Shown: one piece after another, positions 25,166 to 33,741 of the stretch | How the letters are laid out: each line of letters starts with the position of its first letter | Position numbering within the stretch: the first letter of the stretch is position 1 | Source of the DNA: Anaerocolumna sp. | GTDB lineage: Bacteria > Bacillota > Clostridia > Lachnospirales > Lachnospiraceae | Direction of reading: 5' to 3' | NCBI GenBank assembly: GCA_029239975.1 | Contig: JARBTX010000006.1 | Location: forward strand, 1 to 64,000 | Length of the DNA: 64,000 bases | Made by a program: the position numbers and the translations under genes | Notes under the pieces: model-generated | Told to the model about the DNA's origin: nothing | What the model saw: only the letters and a program-made list of their open reading frames with translations | The model's database searches: none

Positions 25166-25624
25166 ATGACATATGAAGATTTACAAAAACAGCACAATAA
25201 CCTATATATTCATGAAATGGATTTATATGAAGTAAAAGGTTTAAAGGGTTTATATATAGATGGCTGTATAGCAATAGATAAAAATTTGACTCAACGAGAA
25301 AAGGGATGTATATTAGCAGAAGAAATTGGTCATCATTTAACATCAGTAGGTGATATCTTAGATCAATCCAATGATAATAATCGAAAGCAAGAATACAAAG
25401 CACGCTTAGTATCTTATGATATACAAATCGGGCTTCAAGGTATTATAGATAGTTATGAAGCCGGATGTACAAGCCTATATTCTATGGCTGAATTTCTTGA
25501 TGTAACAGAAGACTACTTAAATGAAGCACTAGATACCTATAAAAACAAGTATGGAGTGTATGTAATATATAATGAATATATTATTTATTTTATGCCCTGC
25601 TTAGGTGTTCTAAAAAGATTATAG
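25166..25624 (+). CDS. ImmA/IrrE-like metalloprotease (anti-repressor)
   Basis: 152 aa. The active-site helix reads GCILAEEIGHHLTSVGD, an E-E-x-x-H-H variant of HExxH commonly seen in Gram-positive phage ImmA proteins. ImmA of ICEBs1 cleaves its partner repressor after DNA damage or quorum signals. The pairing with the XRE gene implies the same role here. The second ATG is chosen because it lies 8 nt behind AAGGGG; the first, at 25160, is only 2 nt away. Confidence 0.8.
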   Translation: MTYEDLQKQHNNLYIHEMDLYEVKGLKGLYIDGCIAIDKNLTQREKGCILAEEIGHHLTSVGDILDQSNDNNRKQEYKARLVSYDIQIGLQGIIDSYEAGCTSLYSMAEFLDVTEDYLNEALDTYKNKYGVYVIYNEYIIYFMPCLGVLKRL

Positions 25625-25652
25625 CTTTAAAACATCAATTAACTTTACAAAG

Positions 25653-25726
25653 TCTAGGATTATATCTTTCCTAGAAATAACATAAGATTTAGAAAACTCG
25701 GAACTTAATTAGAATAACTAATTAAG
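25653..25726. repeat. Two short perfect inverted repeats after the immA-like gene
   Basis: TCTAGGA/TCCTAGA (25653-25659 and 25669-25675) and CTTAATTAG/CTAATTAAG (25704-25712 and 25718-25726). Either may fold in the transcript; neither has a T-run. Confidence 0.45.
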
Positions 25727-25774
25727 ATATTGTATTACTTTTTGTATTCAATCGCATATTACAAATAAAAAAGC

Positions 25775-25814
25775 AATAATCCCTACTGTATGAAAGTAAG
25801 GATTATTTTTTTAT
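25775..25814. terminator. Bidirectional terminator
   Basis: AATAATCC (25775-25782) pairs with GGATTATT (25800-25807), with T-runs on both sides. It separates the immA-like gene from the convergent esterase. Confidence 0.7.
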
Positions 25815-25834
25815 TCATATTAGGTTTTATATAA

Positions 25835-26719
25835 TCAATCTTTCCAAACAACTTCATTTAACCAATGAAATGCCATATCAATCCATGGCTGGCAGTATTC
25901 ACATATATCACTCTTATCACGCATGATTGTTTCATCAGAAACGGATAAACCATGTTCACCTTTACCAAATACATGAAGTTCATAAGGCACACTACATTGA
26001 TCCAGTGAAAGAGCATAACGAAGTGCTTGTTCTGCAAAGACTAATCCGTCAGTACTTGTGTGCCAAATATAAGTTGGAACTGTCTCTGAATTAACAAAAC
26101 TAATTGGGCTATAGGTATACTGTTCTTCTTTGTTCGGTAACGGAGTACCCATTAAGGCAATATTAGCTTTTGGGATAAAGTTTGACATCCAGTCTGGTAC
26201 ATTATCCATCTTAGCAATTTTATCTACCATAACTTCCATAGAAGTTAATGGATAACCAAGTATTGCTGCTGACGTTCTAAGTTCGTCTCCAGATATATTA
26301 CAAGCTGCTTTTAACTCTTCATCCTTCCAAAGGCTACTCATAGATGCACATAAATGTCCACCTGCAGAAAATCCTGTAAGGATTAGCTTATTAACATCAA
26401 TATTCCACTTTTTTGCATTGTTTTTTACAAGAAGAATGGTATCTCCAAGGTCTTTTAATGCATCACGATAAACTTTTGTACGCTTCCCATCCTCTCCTAC
26501 AGTATAACGCAATACAAATGCATTAAAGCCTTTACGTAAAAATGTCATAGCAACTGGCTCCGCTTCACGATCTGAGCAAAACAAATATCCTCCTCCTGGA
26601 CATATGATTACGGTTGGTCTTTGTAAACCATTTCTAAATTCCGAAGATTCATCAAGGATGTAGGCTGTAACCGTCACCGCCGGGTTGTCTTCACGCAAAT
26701 GAAATCTTTCCACTATCAT
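25835..26719 (-). CDS. Alpha/beta-hydrolase esterase
   Basis: 294 aa. Oxyanion-hole motif PGGGYLF near residue 41, nucleophile elbow GFSAGG near 115, acid residue in WHTSTDGLV near 225, and catalytic His in GKGEHGLS near 255. These fit the BD-FAE/acetyl-esterase group, which often deacetylates plant polysaccharide or oligosaccharides. No signal peptide, so it acts in the cytoplasm. It is a single gene with ribosome site GAAAGG. Confidence 0.82.
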   Translation of the reverse strand: MIVERFHLREDNPAVTVTAYILDESSEFRNGLQRPTVIICPGGGYLFCSDREAEPVAMTFLRKGFNAFVLRYTVGEDGKRTKVYRDALKDLGDTILLVKNNAKKWNIDVNKLILTGFSAGGHLCASMSSLWKDEELKAACNISGDELRTSAAILGYPLTSMEVMVDKIAKMDNVPDWMSNFIPKANIALMGTPLPNKEEQYTYSPISFVNSETVPTYIWHTSTDGLVFAEQALRYALSLDQCSVPYELHVFGKGEHGLSVSDETIMRDKSDICEYCQPWIDMAFHWLNEVVWKD

Positions 26720-27085
26720 ATTACCTTTCCCCTTTCATTTATAAAATTCTATATTACTTTTATATATAATTCTAAGATTTCAGTAAATGGAGAATGTTAA
26801 CTTTCTAATATATAATAATATAATAATAAAATTCTATCTAGAAACAATGCATGGGTTACGCCAAAAATTTAATCGGAAAGCAACTTAAGGATTATATAAA
26901 ATCAAATCTTCCAAACACTATTAAAATTATAAATTTATAAAAAAAGAACAGGGTATAATCTATAAGATATACTCTGTTCTAATAAGAATTTCACGTAATG
27001 TCATTATCTTAACCAAATGATATTTAGGTGCTCGTTCTTTACTATATTTCATTTTTACATCACAATTCTTATTCAATCAATATTA
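26720..27085. other. 366-bp AT-rich intergenic region
   Basis: No reading frame with a ribosome site is visible. It should hold the esterase promoter on the left and has a terminator hairpin at 26941-26980 on the right. Confidence 0.45.
26941..26980 (-). terminator. Terminator of the ferredoxin operon
   Basis: AGAACAG (26945-26951) pairs with CTGTTCT (26974-26980), with more pairing inside, and the minus strand continues into a run of seven T residues. Confidence 0.65.
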
Positions 27086-27265
27086 TTAATCCTCATTGTA
27101 AATGCATTTAATAGGACAAGCATGTTGACAAGCTCCACAATCAACACAGGCAGATTCATCAATTATCCTTTTTCTATCTTCTTTTCTCGCAATACAACCA
27201 ATAATGCACACCCTTTGACATGTTCCACAACCAACACAATCTGTTTTACTAATTCTTCTAGGCAT
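27086..27265 (-). CDS. 2[4Fe-4S] ferredoxin
   Basis: A 59-aa frame starts MPRRISKTDC with ribosome site AAGGAG. It has two cluster motifs: CVGCGTCQRVC (10-20), followed by a further Cys at 24 instead of the usual Pro after the fourth Cys, and CVDCGACQHACP (40-51). It would carry low-potential electrons. It is encoded 46 bp downstream of a flavoprotein gene on the same strand, so the two may form an electron-transfer pair under the divergent Rrf2 regulator. Confidence 0.85.
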   Translation of the reverse strand: MPRRISKTDCVGCGTCQRVCIIGCIARKEDRKRIIDESACVDCGACQHACPIKCIYNED

Positions 27266-27311
27266 TAAAACTCCTTAATGTGTTTAATACTATGTTTGAT
27301 ACAATGTTTGA

Positions 27312-27683
27312 TTATAAAGTTTGTTTGCAAGAAGTAACAGTGACTTCTAATACTCTTGTAAGAAATGGATACTTTTCTATCATCATATTAAAATGTTCAC
27401 CATCTTTTAAAAATTTTGCAGTTCCTTCCAACAAAAACCCAGTTCCCATATATTTGTATCCCATTACATTTTTGCTTCCAAGAGTCAATTTAACCTTAGG
27501 ATTAGCTATAATATTTTCTTCTGTATGGATCATAGCGGCTGCAGGAATCAAAATTTTATTATCTTCTACAACAACTAAATAACTGTTCCATGTATTGGCT
27601 ACATGAGCCTCATTATTTGCACAAGTTACGATGGACACTACACCTTCTTGTTCCAATACTTCATTAAATTTTTCTGTAAACAT
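27312..27683 (-). CDS. FMN-binding split-barrel (pyridoxamine-phosphate-oxidase-like) protein
   Basis: 123 aa. It begins MFTEKFNEVLEQEGVVSIVT and has a beta-barrel pattern with ANTWNSYLVV, NPKVKLTLG and MGTGFLLEG. Small proteins of this type bind FMN or F420-like cofactors and include desulfoferrodoxin-like reductases. Substrate unknown. It is divergent from an Rrf2 gene and followed by a ferredoxin gene, suggesting a redox role. Ribosome site AAGGAGG. Confidence 0.75.
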   Translation of the reverse strand: MFTEKFNEVLEQEGVVSIVTCANNEAHVANTWNSYLVVVEDNKILIPAAAMIHTEENIIANPKVKLTLGSKNVMGYKYMGTGFLLEGTAKFLKDGEHFNMMIEKYPFLTRVLEVTVTSCKQTL

Positions 27684-27700
27684 TTTATTTTCCTCCTTGT

Positions 27701-27741
27701 ATTATGGATATGATTAATCGTCGATATATACTATCCATAAT
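27701..27741. promoter_or_regulatory. 10-bp inverted repeat, candidate Rrf2 operator
   Basis: ATTATGGATA (27701-27710) and TATCCATAAT (27732-27741) are perfect mirror arms with a 21-bp spacer, just upstream of the FMN protein start. Confidence 0.5.
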
Positions 27742-27872
27742 TACAATATAATATTTTATTCAATATGTCAATATACTATTTCTAACAATTATTACTGCAT
27801 GGTATCTTGATTGATAATAAATAATAGGTTATTATGAATAAAACTATACTATAACAAAAGGAGTTTTTATAA

Positions 27873-28373
27873 ATGAAGTTTTCAATCGGTGTGGAATACG
27901 CATTACATTGCTTATTATATATGGTAAACACAGAAACAGGGAAATCCGTGGGCATCAGAGATTTAGCAACCTTCCAAGGTATCTCCGAAACATATCTTTC
28001 AAAAGTATATGCGAAATTAAGTAAATCAGGTATTATAAAATCGATACCCGGTGTAAAAGGTGGTTATATCCTAGCTCGTAGTGCAGAAGATATAACATTT
28101 TGGGATGTGGTTGAAGCAGTTGAAGGAAGTGAACCGTTCTTTCAATGTGCAGAGATTAGACAAAATAATGTATTGCTAGATAAAAACAATTTACCAGATA
28201 CCCATACGAAACATCCTTGTCTTATAAAAGTTGTTATGTTAGAGGCCGAAAATGAAATGCGAAATTATTTAAAAAATAAGACGTTGGAATGGTTATATCA
28301 AGAAGTGTATAATAATGTACTGCCAAAAGATATGGAAAAAGCAACTACGGAATGGTTTAATAATAGAAAGTAA
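27873..28373 (+). CDS. Rrf2-family transcriptional regulator
   Basis: 166 aa. A winged helix with FSIGVEYALHCLLYM, LATFQGISETYLSKVYAKL and GVKGGYILAR fits Rrf2. Only two cysteines lie in the sensor region (FFQCAEIR and KHPCLIK) rather than the three of IscR-type Fe-S sensors, so cluster binding is uncertain. It is divergent from the FMN protein-ferredoxin operon, its likely target. Confidence 0.85.
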   Translation: MKFSIGVEYALHCLLYMVNTETGKSVGIRDLATFQGISETYLSKVYAKLSKSGIIKSIPGVKGGYILARSAEDITFWDVVEAVEGSEPFFQCAEIRQNNVLLDKNNLPDTHTKHPCLIKVVMLEAENEMRNYLKNKTLEWLYQEVYNNVLPKDMEKATTEWFNNRK

Positions 28374-28807
28374 TATGGTTATCACATTACTTCTAAGGAG
28401 CCACTATAGTCAAACTTGACATCCCATATTTTGATAATTAACTTAAGAAGTTGAAAATTCTTGTAAATAATAGATCTCACTCAATATCCTGTCAGATCGT
28501 AACTTTCCTAATATAACAAAAACATTTAGATTTGTTCTTTTATCTGATTTTATTAGCCTTTATCCTTCCCATGGATAAAGGCTTTTTTATGAAATACATC
28601 ATTATCTCTTAATATCTGTCTATCAATAAAACATCATATTGAGTCAAATAATTAAGTCTTTAATAATTTGAGATATCCTCTTTTATCTTTTAATATCTCT
28701 ATTTACATTATACCTACGGTAACAGAAAACTCATTTGAGCTCTTTATCCAAATAAAGTTACTATAACTGCAATATTACTTTGCCATATCTTTTTTTGTCT
28801 TTCGTAT
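28374..28807. other. 434-bp intergenic region
   Basis: It contains one clear terminator at 28555-28590. The remainder is AT-rich with no supported gene. Confidence 0.45.
28555..28590 (+). terminator. Strong terminator, probably for the Rrf2 gene
   Basis: AGCCTTTATCC (28555-28565) pairs with GGATAAAGGCT (28573-28583) and is followed by six T residues. Confidence 0.75.
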
Positions 28808-29284
28808 TTACTTCACTTCTTTCTTCGTAAAGTTAACTTTATACTGCCATTCACCGTATTTGTTGTCATTATCAGTTATCGTTCCTTCCGTAAGGGTGAT
28901 ACGTAGAACGATTGAGTTAGGGTTATCTTCGTCTCCATGTGCATCGAACCATGTGAAGATTTTTTTCATCTTAGCTCTTATTTCCGCGTTCTTCTCGTCC
29001 TTTACCCAACCAAGATTTTCAGCTGTTCCTTGAGCAGCAAACAGGTCTAACCCACAAATGGAAATCTCGTTGTTTTTCCCAATTTCCAACGTTTTAGTTT
29101 TCTTCGCATCTGTAGATATATAAAACACACCATCTTCATAATAAGCATCAACCATACGAACAGCAGGGCGGGGATTGCCCATATCGTTTGGAGACAACGC
29201 AATAGTTGCTAAAGCAACAAGGTTGTCCTTTCCGTTTCCACAGTATTCATCCATAAGCTTCATTGCGTTTTCATACTTGTTCAT
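28808..29284 (-). CDS. Pyridoxamine 5'-phosphate oxidase family protein
   Basis: 158 aa. LATIALSPNDMGNPRPAVRM and GVFYISTDAKKTKTLEI are typical of the FMN-binding split barrel of general-stress-26-type proteins. The C-terminus (YGEWQYKVNFTKKEVK) is a common ending in clostridial members. Probably an FMN-dependent reductase of unknown substrate. The next gene on the left is a MerR regulator on the same strand upstream. Confidence 0.75.
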   Translation of the reverse strand: MNKYENAMKLMDEYCGNGKDNLVALATIALSPNDMGNPRPAVRMVDAYYEDGVFYISTDAKKTKTLEIGKNNEISICGLDLFAAQGTAENLGWVKDEKNAEIRAKMKKIFTWFDAHGDEDNPNSIVLRITLTEGTITDNDNKYGEWQYKVNFTKKEVK

Positions 29285-29378
29285 GTTAATTCCTCCATTT
29301 ATTTTTTATTTCCCTAAGGGTTCTGTGATACCTTGCATTTTGCAATATCTATATAATACATGAGAAATTCCTTGTATT

Positions 29379-30359
29379 TTATATTCCTTCTTTTAGCTTG
29401 ATTGGAAAATATCTTTGCATTTGTTTGTAGCCAAGTCCCTTTTCTATGTCTTTATAGGCAACATCTCTTCCAACTTCATATAAATAAGGCATATTGAACA
29501 TAACGTAGCGATCTTTATCAAGCTCAAAATTTGTGCTTTCAATCCACCTACGAACTTTGTCTTCCACTTTATGTATGCTCTCATTATCATCATCAATGCT
29601 GACTGCCATAGCATATAAACCTCCCGGAAAATCAAACAATTTAAAAGGGCTTACTTCCGTATTGGTAACATCATCCTTAACGGCACATATCCATTCAGCT
29701 TCGTCATTTATAGACAGTAGAAAATCAAAACAATCGAAAATCACACTCTTATACAAATGACAATACTGCCACAATTGATACATATATCCTCCTTCTTTGA
29801 ACATTTCTCCCCACGGCTTAACACCGCACGTTACCGCTTTAAATTCTGGTATCCTGACGACCATTATATCAGGAATCTTTTCATCTAATTTTTCCGTTAT
29901 TTCAATTAAACGGCTTATATTGGAAGGTTTGCCGATATAGTCAATGTTAACTAATTGTGTTTCAATCTCTTTCGCCTTGTTATACAACAGCTTTATGTCG
30001 CTTTTGTCAGCAAAGTTCACTTGTTCAATTTCCCGTATAAAATCCAGCACGATTTCTTTTAACTCATGCAATAGTGCAACCTCGTCGTCTATGTTCTGTA
30101 CTTTTTTCCCCAGCACTTCTAGAACTATATCGGAGCCGGAAGTGTTAAAAACGCGTAGAATGTCTTTTATGCTGATATTCAGCTTGCGTAGTATGAGTAT
30201 TTGTTCCAGTCGCCTAACAGCGTTTTCGTCGTACATTCTATATGTATAGTCTTCACTTCGGGTGCTGGACAGCAATCCCATGTCCTCATAATAACGCAGT
30301 GTACGGGCTGTAATGTTATACATGCTTGACACATCTTTGATTTTGATTAGGTTGTTCAT
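29379..30359 (-). CDS. MerR-family regulator with GyrI-like effector domain
   Basis: 326 aa. A MerR helix-turn-helix occupies 1-70 (ITARTLRYYEDMGLLSSTR), a dimerising coiled coil 75-120, and a GyrI/AraC-effector-like ligand domain 160-320 (IVRIPEFKAVTCGVKPWGEM). Such regulators bind small drugs or lipophilic ligands. It is upstream of the FMN-type gene on the same strand with about 95 bp between, so they may share a transcript. Confidence 0.82.
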   Translation of the reverse strand: MNNLIKIKDVSSMYNITARTLRYYEDMGLLSSTRSEDYTYRMYDENAVRRLEQILILRKLNISIKDILRVFNTSGSDIVLEVLGKKVQNIDDEVALLHELKEIVLDFIREIEQVNFADKSDIKLLYNKAKEIETQLVNIDYIGKPSNISRLIEITEKLDEKIPDIMVVRIPEFKAVTCGVKPWGEMFKEGGYMYQLWQYCHLYKSVIFDCFDFLLSINDEAEWICAVKDDVTNTEVSPFKLFDFPGGLYAMAVSIDDDNESIHKVEDKVRRWIESTNFELDKDRYVMFNMPYLYEVGRDVAYKDIEKGLGYKQMQRYFPIKLKEGI

Positions 30360-30513
30360 GTGTTTCCACCTCTTTCTAAATTATTAAGAATAAACTTAGT
30401 ATAAAGGATTCCCCAAAGGAAGAGTCAAGAGGTAATCCTATTTTTTTGTAAAAAATGTAAATTTCTTAATTATTGAAATGGCATAATACTGTAGATAATA
30501 TAAAATTCCCTAC

Positions 30514-30553
30514 TAAAAACGCCAGAATGTTGTATACAATACATCACTCTGGC
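30514..30553 (-). terminator. Orphan hairpin terminator
   Basis: GCCAGA (30521-30526) pairs with TCTGGC (30548-30553), with inner ATGT/ACAT pairing, and T-run on the minus strand. No gene ends directly before it. Confidence 0.45.
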
Positions 30554-30857
30554 ATATTAGATTGTAGAAAACAATATTCTCCACTCAAGAGCCTTTACTC
30601 TGATACTCCAACAATTCTTGAATCAAAAATTGATCCAACTCTTGACAACCGCAATTTACATGTTATACCACTAAGGCCATACAACCTTACAAATTAAGCT
30701 TGCATCATTTTACTATCGTATGATTGAGACCTTCACATGTAAAATAAAACTTATAGAGTTTTGTGCTATAACATTTTGTTCCATGTTATAGTGGTACTAA
30801 ATACGATATTTTAATTCATGATATTTCATGATTGATTATACTAGTTTGTGTGAAAAG

Positions 30858-30908
30858 GAGCTGTTGTAAAACTAACGACTTAGTTTGTTGAACAACAGTT
30901 CTTTTTTA
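30858..30908 (+). terminator. Orphan plus-strand hairpin with T-run
   Basis: GAGCTGTTGT (30858-30867) pairs with ACAACAGTTC (30892-30901), followed by six T residues. No plus-strand gene precedes it. Confidence 0.5.
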
Positions 30909-30954
30909 TCCTTTTAAGTCAGAACTACAGGCTTAACTGGTGATTCTGACTGGC

Positions 30955-31010
30955 AAAAAAATGACGCATTGCATCCTAACTAGAAATGTTAGTTATGCAA
31001 AACGTCCTTT
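30955..31010 (-). terminator. Terminator of the HD-protein operon
   Basis: Segments GACG, TTGCAT and CTAAC (30963-30980) pair with GTTAG, ATGCAA and CGTC (30988-31006). The minus strand then runs into seven T residues. It lies just past the 80-aa gene. Confidence 0.7.
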
Positions 31011-31021
31011 TCTTTTATATT

Positions 31022-31261
31022 CTAGATTAAAGCAGAGTTAATTATATATTCTTCCTCATTATCAAATAAAATTCCCATATCAACCCATGAGTTTAACAAG
31101 TTCTGGATAATAAACCGTTCAATTACAATGTGTAATTCTAATAGTTTGTTAATTATACTTTCAATAGTAAATTTACCACTCTTCTCTGAAAATGCCATAT
31201 TATAAACTATAAAGTCGAGTTGTTCTTCCTTTTCATCCATTGACATTATTACTTTGCACAT
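31022..31261 (-). CDS. Small partner of the HD protein, unrecognised
   Basis: 79 aa, acidic, all-helical pattern with a winged-helix-like middle (FTIESIINKLLELHIVIERFIIQNLLNSW). No family recognised. It begins 13 bp after the HD-protein stop and ends at the operon terminator, so it is probably a dedicated partner or regulator. The second in-frame ATG is chosen because it lies 8 nt behind GGAG; the first, at 31267, is only 2 nt away. Confidence 0.6.
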   Translation of the reverse strand: MCKVIMSMDEKEEQLDFIVYNMAFSEKSGKFTIESIINKLLELHIVIERFIIQNLLNSWVDMGILFDNEEEYIINSALI

Positions 31262-31274
31262 ATCCATTACTCCT

Positions 31275-33263
31275 TTAATTTAATTTATATTGATTAATCT
31301 TTATTTCTATCTTATCAATCCATTTCTTGTAAAAATATTTTGCTATTTTTGTTCCAATAGTCTCAAGATATTCCTTTAAATCTATAGATATCGTTTGATA
31401 TTCCTTTGTTTTTAAAATATAGATAAAAAATTGAGGAAATGTATCATAACTTAGGTCTAATATTTTTGCAATAGAACTTATATCATGAACACTAAATACC
31501 TTATCTTGATTTTCATCATAAAAATATAATGATTTTTTTAAACCTATATCATATTTTTTTACTACGCAAAATATATCTTCTATTGAATTACTAGGAAAAA
31601 CATCTATACTTTCTTGAACAATTTTATCCAATACATTCTTAAAGTCTTCACCACCTTTTGATATTGTATTAATGTCAAATTTAAGATGTGAATAGATCAA
31701 TCCATGAAATGATTTTTTTTCGTATAAAGCCATTGAAGTTGATAATATTCTTTCTATACCAGTTAAAAACGGATCAACTATATATGATGGTGTATTCTCT
31801 TTATCACATTTCTTACTTAACTCTCTTAATTCGTTAATCTTACTTTGAAGAATATCTTTATTCTCATAAAAATACCTAGATATTGAATTATCAACTATCA
31901 GAAAATCTTCAAGTCTTTTAATTACAGAGAAATATTGCTTTTTATTTGTAAGTAATTCTGACAACTGTTTGGATAATATTTTATACTTGTTAGCATCATT
32001 TATGAACTTTTCAAAATAATGTTTTTTCAAAACCGTCATAAGCCAAGCATCGTCCCATTGACAGATTGCATAAGCAAAATCTTTATTTGTAGAATTTTTC
32101 AATGCCTTCCATAATCCAGATATATTTGATGGTAATAAATCGCAATTTGAATTAGCGGTTTCTTCTTCTATATCACCTGTTAAATAAGCTCTTGATAGTT
32201 GTTCAATACAACCTTGTAAAAGGTAATCTGTTTTAATAACTCTATGATGAAATATTATATTTTTATATATATCCCAACGTCTATTAAGATAATCTTCTAC
32301 CATACTTGAAGATAATCTATCATATTCAATCATACCTTTATTAAGACCAGAATTTATGGCATCTCTTGTAACATAATCTAGTCTATCGCCATCCAATGTT
32401 CCATCAACTATTCTATGTATTGTATCGAATAGTCCAGAATTAGTCAATATTTTTTGAACACATTCGCTTACCAAAATTTCAAAAATTTGTCTTTTTAACT
32501 TTACACTTCCTTTAAATGCATCTTCCTCATCTAAATTAGATATTGTGTCAATAAGAATAATATCAACTATTTTATCACCCATTTGCTCATGTAAAGCCTT
32601 TTTAGTATTACTTTCTTTTTCTTTAACTTTATTTTTCGAAACCTTCTTTTCTTGTCCATAAAATTGATTCATAATATTATTAAATTCTATAATACGAGCA
32701 TGTGACTTATTATTAATAAACTCTGAACTTATTTTTCCTAGAGCAAACTCTGAAATATGGCTATATGGTGGATGACCTATATCGTGTAATAATGCTGATA
32801 TTCTAAGAGCTTGTAACAAAATATAATAAGTAGTGTTGTTATCACCTAGATTAATTGGAGTATTTAAAAAAACTTGTGACTCTTCATATGCCTCAGGTAT
32901 AGCATTTTCTATAACAACTGCTCGTCCCCCAATTTTTATACTGTACTTAGAAGTCTTTGTCGTTTTAATCTCATTTATCATAGTTTCTAATTCTTTCTTA
33001 AACAATGATAAGAACTCATTTCTTAAGATTACATTTGTATTTTGTATGGCTGAACAAAAAATATCACTACATAACTTCATTGTACCTAAACTATGTTCAA
33101 ATCTTTTTGTTCTATTACATGGAAATGTTAAATATACTGTTGAATTTTGATACACATCATGTAGTCTATTAAAAATTACATGTGAAATAATTCTTTTTTC
33201 TAACCCAGTCATAACAATATTCCCATGAACAGTATCTGAAACAACACTATTTTTTACTGCCAC
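31275..33263 (-). CDS. HD-superfamily phosphohydrolase (SAMHD1/dNTPase-like)
   Basis: 662 aa. The HD metal site is intact: His57 in RFEHSLG, HD pair at 160-161 in ALLHDIGHPPYSH, and a distal Asp in DGDRLDYVTRD near 300. The N-terminal DTVHGNIVMTGLEKRII matches COG1078-type proteins, which hydrolyse dNTPs. At 662 aa it is about 200 residues longer than usual housekeeping members, with extra helical C-terminal sequence. Start is GTG behind GAGG. The location in a low-GC island with other defence-type genes suggests nucleotide depletion during phage infection; that is inference. Confidence 0.78.
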   Translation of the reverse strand: MAVKNSVVSDTVHGNIVMTGLEKRIISHVIFNRLHDVYQNSTVYLTFPCNRTKRFEHSLGTMKLCSDIFCSAIQNTNVILRNEFLSLFKKELETMINEIKTTKTSKYSIKIGGRAVVIENAIPEAYEESQVFLNTPINLGDNNTTYYILLQALRISALLHDIGHPPYSHISEFALGKISSEFINNKSHARIIEFNNIMNQFYGQEKKVSKNKVKEKESNTKKALHEQMGDKIVDIILIDTISNLDEEDAFKGSVKLKRQIFEILVSECVQKILTNSGLFDTIHRIVDGTLDGDRLDYVTRDAINSGLNKGMIEYDRLSSSMVEDYLNRRWDIYKNIIFHHRVIKTDYLLQGCIEQLSRAYLTGDIEEETANSNCDLLPSNISGLWKALKNSTNKDFAYAICQWDDAWLMTVLKKHYFEKFINDANKYKILSKQLSELLTNKKQYFSVIKRLEDFLIVDNSISRYFYENKDILQSKINELRELSKKCDKENTPSYIVDPFLTGIERILSTSMALYEKKSFHGLIYSHLKFDINTISKGGEDFKNVLDKIVQESIDVFPSNSIEDIFCVVKKYDIGLKKSLYFYDENQDKVFSVHDISSIAKILDLSYDTFPQFFIYILKTKEYQTISIDLKEYLETIGTKIAKYFYKKWIDKIEIKINQYKLN

Positions 33264-33303
33264 TTTTATACCTCGCTCTCCTTAGCTTGTAATTTTATGT
33301 TAA

Positions 33304-33332
33304 TTTTATATGAATTACTATAAAATGTCAAC
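33304..33332 (-). promoter_or_regulatory. Promoter of the HD-protein operon
   Basis: Minus-strand TTGACA (33332-33327), 17-bp spacer, TAAAAT (33309-33304), about 40 bp before the GTG start. Confidence 0.6.
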
Positions 33333-33670
33333 TTCTTAGTATTTGTTTAAATATATCAAAAAGATACTAAAACACCCCTGATATCTTCTTAGTATTTTAC
33401 TTTCCTCCTATTTCGTATTAGGAAGAACATGGCTTTATAAATCCATTGTCTTGATAAACTTCTATGTACTAGTATAGTCTTAATGCTATGATTCCATCTT
33501 ATTTTCAATAAATTTAGAAGAAAAAAAAATTTCTTAAATAAAGATTTAATACATTTAGAATAAACCAGAAATGATGTACTGACATATTTATTTTCTTTAT
33601 AATTTCCTCATTATACTCCATAATTATTTGTATTATTTAGTATCTACTGTAAATTAAAACTATTTTAACT

Positions 33671-33700
33671 AAAAAACAAAAAGGGACTGTATACAGCCCT
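33671..33700 (-). terminator. Terminator of the XRE-ImmA operon
   Basis: GGG-CTGTATACAG-CCC type stem (33683-33699) followed on the minus strand by TTTTTGTTTTTT. Confidence 0.7.
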
Positions 33701-33741
33701 ATTTGCAATAATTTTATTCCATTCCAGTAATTCTTAACTAC

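Larger units (their letters stand above)
30360..31021. other. 662-bp hairpin-rich intergenic region at the edge of the defence island
   Basis: No convincing gene. Elements seen: a minus-strand terminator-like hairpin (30514-30553), a 9-bp palindrome CTATAACAT/ATGTTATAG (30766-30791), a plus-strand terminator-like hairpin (30858-30908), and a long stem at 30963-31006. Confidence 0.5.
33264..33741. other. 478-bp gap between HD operon and XRE-ImmA operon
   Basis: It holds the HD promoter on the left and the terminator of the XRE-ImmA operon on the right. Nothing else is supported in this very AT-rich stretch. Confidence 0.5.

Noticed and set aside
30473-30697. A 74-codon plus-strand frame.
   Set aside because: No ribosome site, no family resemblance, and it overlaps a hairpin terminator; probably chance.
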